Below, piece by piece: positions 10,704 to 18,853 of a stretch of 64,000 bases of DNA. The translations under genes and the position numbers were made by a program. This stretch comes from an uncultured Pseudomonadota bacterium (GTDB taxonomy: Bacteria > Myxococcota_A > UBA796 > SXON01). The stretch spans positions 35,380-99,379 of the forward strand of contig CAIQVJ010000006.1 of assembly GCA_903875225.1 (NCBI GenBank). Direction: 5' to 3'. Each line of letters starts with the position of its first letter. Position 1 is the first letter of the stretch. Below the pieces are notes generated by a model. It made no database searches. It had not been told where the DNA came from and worked only from the letters and a program-made list of their open reading frames with translations.

Positions 10704-11679
10704 CGCTCGAATCTGGATCCTGTCCGCACTGGCGCTCACCGGCTGCCCCGCGAAGTCCGACGACTCCGGGCCGCCCCCCGCCGACGTCTGCAGCGAAGGC
10801 ACCGTCGCCCTCTCCGATGCGAACAACTACGCCTTCCAGGGCTCGCTCGACGTCCCCTCGATCACCACGGTGTCGGGCGCGGACGTGCAGGTCTGCTGGG
10901 ACGAGCTCACCACCGACATCCAGTGTCAACCGGTCGATCCGGCCGCGGACATCGACAACGTGGGCCTCATCCGGTTCGCCAACCTTAGCCAGGACGAGGT
11001 GAAGGAGGGGTTGAGCAAGAACAACCTCAACCAGTCGGAGATGAGCGGCTACGTCGAGGCGCGGAACGATGCGGGAGGGACCTGCACGACGCTCTCCGCC
11101 ATGTCGTTCTTCGGTACGCCCATCGATCTCAGCCAGGAGTACACCGACGGCGGCGGCACGTACATGCTCCTGCTCACCACCGGGACAGAGCTCGGCAAGG
11201 GCGCGCGGATGCTGACGTTCCTCGCCCCCTCGACCGCCTCGGACGTCACGCGCGCGGACGTCGGCGCCGGCTGCGGTGTCCTGGACTTCACCGTCGACCT
11301 CCACTCGCTCACCTCCCTGCCGGTGTGCTCCGATGCCCCCTGGACGGTGGACTGGAGCGCCCTGACCGTGGATGGAGAGGGGAACGCCGTCAACGCGTTG
11401 AAGGTCGACAGCGTCATGCTCGGCTACTACGAAGGGCGGGGCGTCAGTGACATCGAGGGGGATTTCCTCGACCTCGAGCAGAGCGCGACTGCGCTGTACA
11501 CCGTGGACGTCGCGGGGGGGACGACGGCCGACCTCTCGACCGCCACGAACGGAGCCGACGCGTTCACCGGCTTCACCGGCGATGGGCTGTGGCTGCTCGC
11601 GCTTCGGTGCAGCAGCTGCTACAACCCGGCCCCGATCTTCCTGACGGTCCTGGCGCCGACCGCGCCCACGGGAGACTGA
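10693..11679 (+). CDS. Lipoprotein of unknown function
   Basis: 328 aa from ATG 10693, overlapping the previous gene by 11 bases. This start is chosen because a purine-rich GGGAGGAAGG lies just upstream and a signal peptide with lipobox (ALALTGC, Cys18) starts there. The mature part is beta-rich, with several Cys residues (QVCWDE, GAGCGVLDF, LRCSSCYNP). No catalytic motif seen. Probably in an operon with the flanking lipoproteins. Confidence 0.75.
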   Translation: MNINARIWILSALALTGCPAKSDDSGPPPADVCSEGTVALSDANNYAFQGSLDVPSITTVSGADVQVCWDELTTDIQCQPVDPAADIDNVGLIRFANLSQDEVKEGLSKNNLNQSEMSGYVEARNDAGGTCTTLSAMSFFGTPIDLSQEYTDGGGTYMLLLTTGTELGKGARMLTFLAPSTASDVTRADVGAGCGVLDFTVDLHSLTSLPVCSDAPWTVDWSALTVDGEGNAVNALKVDSVMLGYYEGRGVSDIEGDFLDLEQSATALYTVDVAGGTTADLSTATNGADAFTGFTGDGLWLLALRCSSCYNPAPIFLTVLAPTAPTGD

Positions 11680-11681
11680 CC

Positions 11682-13019
11682 ATGGCTCGGCACCTCACGC
11701 TCCTGGGCCTCGCCCCCCTCGTCCTCGCCTGCACCGGCAAGCCCGGCCCGGGGGATGCCTCCGTCACGATCGGGGACGTGACCGCCGAGGTCAGCCCTGT
11801 CATCCCCACCGTCGTGACCGTGACCTGGACGACCGATGTCGCCTCCGTGGGCTACGTCCGCTTCGGCGACGGGCTGACGACCCCCACCGAGTCGGTGGCC
11901 GCCACCGAGCACTCGGCCGTGCTCCTCGGCTTGCACATGCAGACAGCCGTGGACTACCAGGTCGTCGTGCAGGCCGAAGAGGGCGACATCACCAGCGACA
12001 CGGCCTCCGTGACGACCGGCATCCTGCCAAACACCCTGCCGACGCTCACCCTCGATGGCGACGGCAACGATCTGTACACGGTCGCCCCGATCCTCGGGGG
12101 CGTCGTCGGCCCCGCAATCATCGATGCCACCGGCAATTTCGTCTGGTACTACCCGGATACCCGTGGGCTCGACGTCTACCGCGCCCGCCTCTCGCGCGAT
12201 GGCACGAGCGTGCTCTACAACGCAGGCAGCGTCTCCGGCGACCCCGCCCAGGACTCGGCGCTGGTGCGCGTCTCCCTCGATGGAACGTCCGAGGTGGCCA
12301 CGCCGGTCCCCCTCCTGGCCCACGACTTTGTCGAACTGCCGGACGGCACGCTGTCCGCCATCGCGGTCGAGTACCGGGACTTCAACGGATCCCAGCTTCG
12401 GGGCGACAAGATCGTCGAGGTCGCGCCGGACGGCACCCAGACCGACGCGTGGTCGGTGTGGGACTGCTTCGATCCCGCGGTCGACGTGGGGACCGACACC
12501 GAGATCGGCTGGACCTTCGCCAACGCGCTCGACTACGACGAGGCGGACGACGCCTACTACCTCTCGATCCGCAACTTCAGCAGCATCGTGAAGATCGATC
12601 GCGCCACCGGCACGTGCGACTGGGTGTTCGGGACCACGGCGGCCACGATCACGCCGGCCTCGGGAGACGACGTGTTCCTCCACGAGCACCAGTTCGAGGT
12701 GCTCGACTCGAGCATCCTCGTGTTCGACAACGCGGGCGCGGGCAGTCAATCGCGGGCGTTGGAGTACAGCTTCGATCCCACCCAGCCCACGGCGTCTGAG
12801 ATCTGGAGCTTCTACCCCGATCCCAGCATCTTCACGTTCGTGCTGGGCGACGTGCATCGCCTCGACGATGGGGACACGCTCGTGGACTTCGCCGTAGGCG
12901 GCGAGATCGACCGGGTCACCCCCGCCGGAGATGTGACCTGGCGCCTCGATGCTGCGCTCGGGTACGCGTTCGGGTTCTTCGAGGCCGAGCCGGACCTGTA
13001 CGTGGCGCGAGGGGAGTAG
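11682..13019 (+). CDS. Aryl-sulfotransferase-like lipoprotein (ASST beta-propeller type)
   Basis: 445 aa from ATG 11682, 2 bases after the previous stop; the longer upstream frame has no signal. Lipobox LVLAC at residues 13-17. An N-terminal fibronectin-like beta-sandwich (about 20-105) precedes a propeller-like region with LSRDGTSVLYNAG, HDFVELPDGTL, VEVAPDGTQTDAW and LHEHQFEVLD, the repeat style of arylsulfotransferase (ASST) family proteins. True ASSTs use a catalytic His; the His in LAHDFVELPDG and HEHQFEV are candidates. The enzyme activity is inferred only. A second copy of this architecture is at 17468-18829. Confidence 0.7.
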   Translation: MARHLTLLGLAPLVLACTGKPGPGDASVTIGDVTAEVSPVIPTVVTVTWTTDVASVGYVRFGDGLTTPTESVAATEHSAVLLGLHMQTAVDYQVVVQAEEGDITSDTASVTTGILPNTLPTLTLDGDGNDLYTVAPILGGVVGPAIIDATGNFVWYYPDTRGLDVYRARLSRDGTSVLYNAGSVSGDPAQDSALVRVSLDGTSEVATPVPLLAHDFVELPDGTLSAIAVEYRDFNGSQLRGDKIVEVAPDGTQTDAWSVWDCFDPAVDVGTDTEIGWTFANALDYDEADDAYYLSIRNFSSIVKIDRATGTCDWVFGTTAATITPASGDDVFLHEHQFEVLDSSILVFDNAGAGSQSRALEYSFDPTQPTASEIWSFYPDPSIFTFVLGDVHRLDDGDTLVDFAVGGEIDRVTPAGDVTWRLDAALGYAFGFFEAEPDLYVARGE

Positions 13020-13022
13020 GCC

Positions 13023-13643
13023 CTACCGGGAGTCGTCCGCGGACCCCGCCCCGGTCGAGGCGAGCGGGTCCCGCGCGAGGTGCACTCGCGCCCGTCGGGC
13101 CTCGAGCGCGGCCGCTACCCACTCCGCCTCGTCGCGACGGAGAAGGTCGCGGCCGATCTGCTGGGTGACGCCACCCTCTCCGTGCGGGCCGGCTCCGAGC
13201 GATGCCACGACCCTGTAGCGGGTGGCACGCTGGTGCTGGTACTCCTCGGTGATCGTGACGGCGCGCACCTGATCCCATGCCGACAGGTCGGTGGACGTCC
13301 GGCCGAACCAGGGGAGCGGCGTGAACCCGACCTGGACCTCGTCTCCGACCATACGCAGCACGGTCCGGTTGACGGCCCAGACGAGACCCAGGTAGTCGAG
13401 CGCGAGTCCACCCCCCACGAACACGGCGATCATGACCACCAGCGCCGGGTCATCGCTCCCGAAGCGGTGCGAGAACCATGCGGCGAAGCCGAGCGCGGCT
13501 GCCCCCAGCGCCATGAGCGCGGCGGCGGGTGCAGGGGGCCCCCACCGGACCCGGATCTCCAAGCCGCCGTCCAGTACCTGGATGTTCGGCAGCCCCGCGG
13601 GCGAGGTCAGGTCGGGGGAGGCGCACAACGGGTCTGTGGACAT
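13023..13643 (-). CDS. Two-helix membrane protein with cytoplasmic PH-like tail
   Basis: 206 aa. Two predicted membrane helices (about residues 39-57 and 68-91) are followed by a soluble beta-rich region beginning VNRTVLRMVGDEVQVGFTPLPWF, reminiscent of bacterial PH-like (bPH) membrane proteins. The C-terminal tail is Arg/Ala-rich helical. Stop codons of this gene and the convergent upstream gene are 3 bases apart. Function unknown. Confidence 0.7.
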   Translation of the reverse strand: MSTDPLCASPDLTSPAGLPNIQVLDGGLEIRVRWGPPAPAAALMALGAAALGFAAWFSHRFGSDDPALVVMIAVFVGGGLALDYLGLVWAVNRTVLRMVGDEVQVGFTPLPWFGRTSTDLSAWDQVRAVTITEEYQHQRATRYRVVASLGAGPHGEGGVTQQIGRDLLRRDEAEWVAAALEARRARVHLARDPLASTGAGSADDSR

Positions 13644-13752
13644 GCCGGGCCTTTAACGAGGGTCCCGTTGCCTGGGCGCTCTCGTGATGCCCACCCGGCA
13701 GCGGATGGCGGCTCGCGGCCCATCGGGACCGGAGCCGGGGTCGCCGCCCCGC

Positions 13753-15219
13753 CTATGGGCAGACGTGCTCGTCGATGTACCCGTCCCCATCGTTGTCGAG
13801 GCCGTCGCACACCTCCACGTCCACACAGTCGGGAACGCCGTCGTGGTCGCTGTCGAAGCCCTCGTCGACGGCGCTGTCGCCGTCGTTGTCGAGGCCGTCG
13901 CACACCTCCTCGTCGATGCAGTCCGCGGTCCCGTCCTCGTCGGTGTCGTCGTAGCCCTCGTCCACGAACCCGTCGCCGTCGTTGTCCACGCCGTCGCAGG
14001 TCTCCACGTCGAAGCAGTCTGCAACGCCGTCGGTGTCGGAGTCGAAGCCCTCATCGACGCCGCCGTCCCCGTCGTTGTCCAGCCCATCGCACGTCTCGGT
14101 GTCGAAGCAGTCGGCGAGCCCGTCGTGGTCTGTGTCGAAGCCCTCGTCCACCCGCCCGTCGCCGTCGTTGTCATGCCCGTCGCACACCTCGATGTCGAAG
14201 CAGTCGGGGGTCCCGTCCTCGTCCGCGTCGAAGCCTTCGTCCACGACCCCGTCGCCGTCGTTGTCGACCCCGTCGCACTCCTCGGTGTCGAAGCAGTCCG
14301 CGAGGTGGTCGCCATCCGAGTCGAAGCCCTCGTCGACGAGGTAGTCGCCGTCGTTGTCCTGCCCGTCGCACTCCTCGGTGTCGAAGCAGTCGGCCACCGC
14401 GTCATGGTCCGAGTTGAAGCCCTCGTCGACCAGGTTGTCCCCATCGTTGTCGAGCCCGTCGCAGACCTCGGGGTCGAAGCAGTCGGCGACCCCGTCCTCA
14501 TCGGAGTCGAACGTCTCGTCCACGCGGCCGTCTCCGTCGTTGTCGAGGCCGTCGCACTCCTCCTCGTCGTAGCAGTCCGCGATCCCGTCGGAGTCCGAGT
14601 CGAAGCCCTCGTCCACGAGGCCGTCGCCGTTGTTGTCCACGCCGTCGCAGGTCTCGGCGTCGAAGCAGTCGGCGAGGCCGTCGGAGTCCGAGTCGAAGCC
14701 CTCGTCCACCACCCCGTCGCCGTCGTTGTCGAAGCCGTCGCACTCCTCGATGTCCAGCTTGTCGCAGATGTCGTCGCCATCTGCGTCGTCGCAGGGGTAG
14801 GTGCTGAACGACCACACGTAGTCCTCATCGAGGTGCTCCCCGGCCCAGGACTCCGCCCCGGTGGTGATGGAGGCGGTGTAGGTGGCGCTGTTCTCCAGGT
14901 CGTACACGGGGAGGAACACGACCTGGGTGTTGGCATACTGCACGACGCCAGGGGTCTCCACGCCGTCCAGCGTGAGCTTGAACGTGTCCTTGGTCAGCGT
15001 TCCCGGCTTCATCTCGTCCGTGAAGATGGCGCTGATCGACCAGTTCACGTGCACCAGCGTGTCCCCGTCGGCGGGCTGGGTGGAGAGCACGGCGAGGGGC
15101 TCCACGTCCACATGCGAGTCACCGCCCGTGTCATCGCCGGTGTCCTTGCCTCTGCAGGCCACGGCAAACGGGACGAGCATGAGGAACAATACGAGCTTCG
15201 AAGACGACAGGGTCGACAT
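13753..15219 (-). CDS. Lipoprotein with Ig-like domain and 11 Ca-binding CDGxDNDGDG repeats
   Basis: 488 aa. Signal with lipobox PFAVAC (Cys22), then an Asp-rich linker. Residues about 40-145 look like a bacterial Ig-like (Big_5/SbsA) domain (LSTQPADGDTLVHVNWSIS, FTDEMKPG). From residue 160 to the end are 10 full and one partial copies of a 31-residue unit (CDGxDNDGDGxVDEGFDxDxDGxADCFDxE), with one copy carrying an extra residue. Each unit has two DxDxDG calcium-type loops and two Cys. Such repeats, related to thrombospondin type 3 and MopE-like motifs, bind Ca2+ or other metals in secreted proteins. Likely a rigid, metal-stabilised surface rod; binding partner unknown. Confidence 0.88.
   Translation of the reverse strand: MSTLSSSKLVLFLMLVPFAVACRGKDTGDDTGGDSHVDVEPLAVLSTQPADGDTLVHVNWSISAIFTDEMKPGTLTKDTFKLTLDGVETPGVVQYANTQVVFLPVYDLENSATYTASITTGAESWAGEHLDEDYVWSFSTYPCDDADGDDICDKLDIEECDGFDNDGDGVVDEGFDSDSDGLADCFDAETCDGVDNNGDGLVDEGFDSDSDGIADCYDEEECDGLDNDGDGRVDETFDSDEDGVADCFDPEVCDGLDNDGDNLVDEGFNSDHDAVADCFDTEECDGQDNDGDYLVDEGFDSDGDHLADCFDTEECDGVDNDGDGVVDEGFDADEDGTPDCFDIEVCDGHDNDGDGRVDEGFDTDHDGLADCFDTETCDGLDNDGDGGVDEGFDSDTDGVADCFDVETCDGVDNDGDGFVDEGYDDTDEDGTADCIDEEVCDGLDNDGDSAVDEGFDSDHDGVPDCVDVEVCDGLDNDGDGYIDEHVCP
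13756..14742 (-). repeat. 93-bp tandem repeat array (11 units)
   Basis: Tandem 93-base units code for the CDGxDNDGDG repeats. Units 1-8 and 10 are 31 codons, unit 9 is 32, and unit 11 is an 18-codon partial copy that ends the protein. DNA identity is high in the CDG...DNDGDG...VDEGF core and lower between, so the array is old but still able to recombine. Confidence 0.9.
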
Positions 15220-15446
15220 GAGCAGCCTCCTACGGCAAGTTGCTTGCCACGTGGTTTGGGCACGCCAAGACTTTGGGTGCCTGCCCGCGATGCAAGCAAT
15301 CCCGGTGCCATGGCACGGTCAGGGGCCTGGGATCTGCGCTGCCGGCCGCTCCGTCAGCGCGGGGCGACGGGACATCCGAGTGAGTTGGCACACCGGTTGG
15401 GTGACTGGACACCCATGACCCGGGGTGCCCGCGACGTCGATGGTGG

Positions 15447-15815
15447 TCAATGTGCCCTGGACTCGGGGCGTTCCTGGAGGATCCCGATGGGAATCCGATC
15501 CGGATCCAGGAACATCGCGAACCAACCGATTCCGGGGATCTCCGTGCGTGGGACGATCACGGAGCCGCCGGCCTCGCGGATGGCAACGAGCGTGCTGTCG
15601 AGGTCATCCACGCGAAAGTAGGTGTTGAGCGCGGGGGCCGGGCTGCTCGGGGGCCGGACCATGAGGCCGCCGCCCGGCGTCGCCCCGGTGTCGATCAACG
15701 TGTAGCCAGGGAAGCTCACGGCATCGAAGCGCCAGCCGAACACCCGGCCATAGAACGCCCTCGCCCTGGCAACGTCCTCCACCGCCAACTCCCAATGAAC
15801 CATCGGATTCGCCAT
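15447..15815 (-). CDS. VOC-family (glyoxalase/bleomycin-resistance-like) protein
   Basis: 122 aa from ATG 15815, chosen because GAGGAG lies 5-10 bases upstream and MVHWELAVEDVARARAFYG is the usual N-terminus of the vicinal-oxygen-chelate fold; 17 more codons are open upstream. Two beta-alpha-beta-beta-beta modules: the first ends TLIDTGATPGGGLM, the second runs YFRVDDLDSTLVAIREAGG to FAMFLDPDRIPIGI. The first usual metal-ligand His position reads HWELAVED and the last ligand position holds Asp/Arg rather than a clear Glu, so the substrate is unknown. Cytoplasmic. Confidence 0.9.
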   Translation of the reverse strand: MANPMVHWELAVEDVARARAFYGRVFGWRFDAVSFPGYTLIDTGATPGGGLMVRPPSSPAPALNTYFRVDDLDSTLVAIREAGGSVIVPRTEIPGIGWFAMFLDPDRIPIGILQERPESRAH

Positions 15816-15906
15816 GATCGCTCCTCGCGCGCTGCGCGGTGGAATGCCTCGCAACTTGTGGGCCAACCGTGAGCCGGGCCGCGCGAAATCGCGGTAGGCT
15901 CACCGG

Positions 15907-17433
15907 ATGTCCACGACCCCGCACCTGTTCTGCGCCGGCATCTCCTGCGTCCTGCTCGCTGCGTGCGGTGGCGATGCGGTCGACAAGACCCACCCCGGTC
16001 GAGGGCCGGGCCCGGATGCCGACACCGACACCGACACGGATGCCGATGCCGATGCCGATACCGACACGGACGCTGACACGAGCCCCACGGATTGCCCCTA
16101 CTCCGAGGCCATCCAGCCAGATGACCGGGCGCTCTCCACGAACGTGTCCGGCCGGCAGGAGTCGACCACCGTGAATGGCTACAGCGACACCTACCTGTAC
16201 GACGCCACCGACTACCTCAAGGTGGGGGTGCGCCAGGACTGGGGCGGGAGCGTCGTGTACTTCGGCCTGGCCGACGGTGCGCCGGGCCTGAACGCCGCGA
16301 ACACCATCGACGCGAACGACACCGGTCGCGAGGTGCAGGTCGCGCTCTACGACCCCGATCGCAGCATGCAGGGTTGCGCCTGGGACGCCTCCTGCCAGAC
16401 CGAGCTGACGACCTGTCCGAACTCCATCACCTACCTCGGGTGGAACCCGGTGCAGGGGGGCAATCGCTGCAACAACGGCTCCGGGGTCGACTCGGTCGGC
16501 TCCACCGGCGATGGCGGGCTCTCTGTCGTGACCACGCCGCTGCACTGGAACCCGGACTGGGAGGCCGATTCGTGCGTGAGTGACGGCTGCGACGATGCGG
16601 GCACGGCGTGGCTGCGGAGCGAGATCGAGCTCACCGAGACGATCCGGTTTGCCCGCACCCACGTGGTGGAGCTGCGCTACTCCGCCACCGAGACCGCGGG
16701 GATGGACCACGCGTGGACGTACCACGAGATGCCCACCCTGTACGCGAGCAATGGTGTGGGAGGCCCGGATCTCTGGCGGCTGCTGCTGGCCGACGGCTCC
16801 GAGGTGAACATCGACACCCCTGGGAACGACGGGTTCTACTACGAGAACGTGGAGAGCCCGGCCCCCTGGGTCACGCTCCAGGACAGTGGGTCCACCTACG
16901 GCGTGGGCATCCTGTACGAGAACGGGGTGACCGCGTTCCAGGGTTGGCAGCAGCGCTCCCTCCCGTTCAACAACGTGCGCGCGCTCTTCCCCTTCGCCAT
17001 CCCGGCCTGGACGACGGTGAACGCCCGGGCCTACTTGCTGATCGGGTCCTACGCCACCATCGCGAGCGAGGCCGACGCCGTCATGGCTGGCCTCGCGCCG
17101 TTCGGCGTTCTCGACACGCCTCGGGACGGTGGGACGGTTTCGGGGACGGCTACGCTCTCCGGATGGGCGCTGGACAACCGCGGCGTTCAGGGCGTGGTGG
17201 CGCGGATCGACGAGACCACGGAGGTCCCCCTCGCGTATGGCACCGACCGCCCGGACGTGTGCGCGGCGTGGCCCGGGTATCCACACTGCTCCGCGGTGGG
17301 CTTCTCCGGGCAGGTCGACCCCACGGCGCTCGGTGGCGACGCGGGCTGTCCCCACCTCGTCGAGATCATCGCGACCGACACCGACGGCAACGCGCGGACG
17401 ATCGACAGGGCCCTGGTGACCCTCCTCCCCTGA
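15907..17433 (+). CDS. Large lipoprotein with Asp/Thr linker
   Basis: 508 aa. Uncharged signal MSTTPHLFCAGISCVLLAAC (lipobox Cys20), then an acidic (DTDTDADA)n linker at about residues 36-58. Cys-rich body (ASCQTELTTCPNS, SCVSDGCDD) and a C-terminal Ig-like domain from about residue 403 (FGVLDTPRDGGTVSGTATLSGWA), where VSGTATLSGWALDNRGV is typical of Big_9/Ig modules in secreted glycan-active proteins. The central part resembles carbohydrate-active proteins in composition (many Trp, Tyr, Asn) but no catalytic motif is recognised. It is preceded by a short intergenic region after the divergent VOC gene. Confidence 0.75.
   Translation: MSTTPHLFCAGISCVLLAACGGDAVDKTHPGRGPGPDADTDTDTDADADADTDTDADTSPTDCPYSEAIQPDDRALSTNVSGRQESTTVNGYSDTYLYDATDYLKVGVRQDWGGSVVYFGLADGAPGLNAANTIDANDTGREVQVALYDPDRSMQGCAWDASCQTELTTCPNSITYLGWNPVQGGNRCNNGSGVDSVGSTGDGGLSVVTTPLHWNPDWEADSCVSDGCDDAGTAWLRSEIELTETIRFARTHVVELRYSATETAGMDHAWTYHEMPTLYASNGVGGPDLWRLLLADGSEVNIDTPGNDGFYYENVESPAPWVTLQDSGSTYGVGILYENGVTAFQGWQQRSLPFNNVRALFPFAIPAWTTVNARAYLLIGSYATIASEADAVMAGLAPFGVLDTPRDGGTVSGTATLSGWALDNRGVQGVVARIDETTEVPLAYGTDRPDVCAAWPGYPHCSAVGFSGQVDPTALGGDAGCPHLVEIIATDTDGNARTIDRALVTLLP
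16015..16080 (+). repeat. GACACC/GATGCC hexanucleotide tandem repeats
   Basis: About eleven in-frame hexamers (GACACC, GACACG, GATGCC) encode the Asp-Thr/Asp-Ala linker of this lipoprotein, the same coding device as at 10212, 33288 and 43430. Confidence 0.8.
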
Positions 17434-17467
17434 TCCCAGGCACCACGGGCCGCCGGGGAGGGGGCGA

Positions 17468-18829
17468 CTACTCCCGCGGCTTCACCAGCGTGTACAGGTC
17501 CTCGATGTACTGCCCGCGCCCCAGCAGTCGGGTGCCTTCGAACTCCACGCGCCAGACGTCTGTCCCCGCGGGGTCCACTTCACGGATCACGCCCGCGGTG
17601 CCGACCATGTGCAGGGTGTTCCCGTTCGCGAGCCGCCAGGCGTCGCCGTTCGTGCCGGCGTACGCCCCCGAACTGTTGCCCCACACGTAGTGCAGGGTCC
17701 TCGCTGCGGCGTCCACGTCGTACTCCAGGAGCCACGTCTCCGGATCGTGCTGCCCGTCGGGGTGGTACTCCGAGGAGACCAGGAGCGTGCCGGCGTCGGT
17801 GTAGGTGATGCCGTGCTGCCAGGAATACTGGGAGCTCTCGGGGTCGAACGCGTACCCGCCCGCCACCTCGCCCGCCCACCAGAGGCTCTCGCCTGTCTGG
17901 TGGTCCACCTCGACAATCGAATTGTTGGTGTAGAAGCTGTACAGGAACGAGTCGGTGCCCTCCACGTAGAACAGTCCGTTGGACTCGCAGTCCCCGGAGC
18001 CGGGCCAATTGTCCTGGCACGTCCACAACACCGAGCTCTGGGTCTCCGTCGGGCCCATCTCGACGAGCGCCTCGGTCCAATCGTCGTACTGGCTGCCCCA
18101 AACCAGGGTCTCGTCGGGGAGCTGCACGAACGCGTGGTGCAGCCCGGGGGTGGCGATCTGTTCGATCTCCTCGTCGAGCCACGCCTTGTGCACCGTCGAT
18201 CCTTCCCCCTCGTCGTAGTCGGACCAGTAGGTGGCTTCGTCCCACATGAAGTAGTCCCCGGTCACGGACACCTGGGTGAAGAGGGTCCAGTGGTGTTGGG
18301 GTGCCACGTGCGCCCACACCACGCGGGCCTGACGGTCGAGGATGAAGGTCCAGTATTCTCCGCCAGTCCAGCCCCCCGACTTCTTGTTGATGCTGGTGAG
18401 CATGTAGTTGGCCCCGGGGAGCCACGAAGACGGGTCGGACACGGTCACCGTGCCCAGCGGCAGGTCCTCCGGGAGCGCGCCGGTGGCGATCGGCTCTCCG
18501 TCCACGCTCTCGCCACCCTCGGGGACCACCCGCCACTGGGCGGTCGTCGCGAAGGGGATGCCCGCGATCAGCTGCTCCTGTACGCCCGCCCTGGCCGTGA
18601 AGGTGGGGCTGCTCACCCAGACCCCGTCGTCGAAGCTGTACTCCACGTGCACCTCCGCGTCTGCGGATTGGGTCCAGTCCACGTAGACCAGGCTCTGTAC
18701 CTCCGCGTGGAGGTGCCACGTGAGATCGGTGACGACGGGGATCGGGGCGACGTCCTGGGAGTCGTCACCGGACTCGGCCTTGTTTCTGCAGGCGACCAGG
18801 AGGGGAAGGGCAAGGAGGAGCAGGTGCAC
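17468..18829 (-). CDS. Second aryl-sulfotransferase-like lipoprotein
   Basis: 453 aa from a GTG at 18829. Very short uncharged signal MHLLLLALPLLVAC (lipobox Cys14). N-terminal fibronectin-like domain (about 30-115), then a propeller region with GLHHAFVQLPDETLVWGSQ, YSWQHGITYTDAGTLLVSSE, AWRLANGNTLHMVG and VWRVEFEG, all typical of ASST-like proteins. Candidate catalytic His residues are in HHAF and WQHG. It is a paralogue in architecture of 11682-13019, with the intervening genes on both strands. Activity not proven. Confidence 0.72.
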   Translation of the reverse strand: MHLLLLALPLLVACRNKAESGDDSQDVAPIPVVTDLTWHLHAEVQSLVYVDWTQSADAEVHVEYSFDDGVWVSSPTFTARAGVQEQLIAGIPFATTAQWRVVPEGGESVDGEPIATGALPEDLPLGTVTVSDPSSWLPGANYMLTSINKKSGGWTGGEYWTFILDRQARVVWAHVAPQHHWTLFTQVSVTGDYFMWDEATYWSDYDEGEGSTVHKAWLDEEIEQIATPGLHHAFVQLPDETLVWGSQYDDWTEALVEMGPTETQSSVLWTCQDNWPGSGDCESNGLFYVEGTDSFLYSFYTNNSIVEVDHQTGESLWWAGEVAGGYAFDPESSQYSWQHGITYTDAGTLLVSSEYHPDGQHDPETWLLEYDVDAAARTLHYVWGNSSGAYAGTNGDAWRLANGNTLHMVGTAGVIREVDPAGTDVWRVEFEGTRLLGRGQYIEDLYTLVKPRE

Positions 18830-18853
18830 GGGGCCGCCGGGAAAGGCGCCACC

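Noticed and set aside
13756..14742. CRISPR-like regular repeats
   Set aside because: Regular 93-bp spacing comes from a coding repeat, with no short conserved repeat plus unique spacers.
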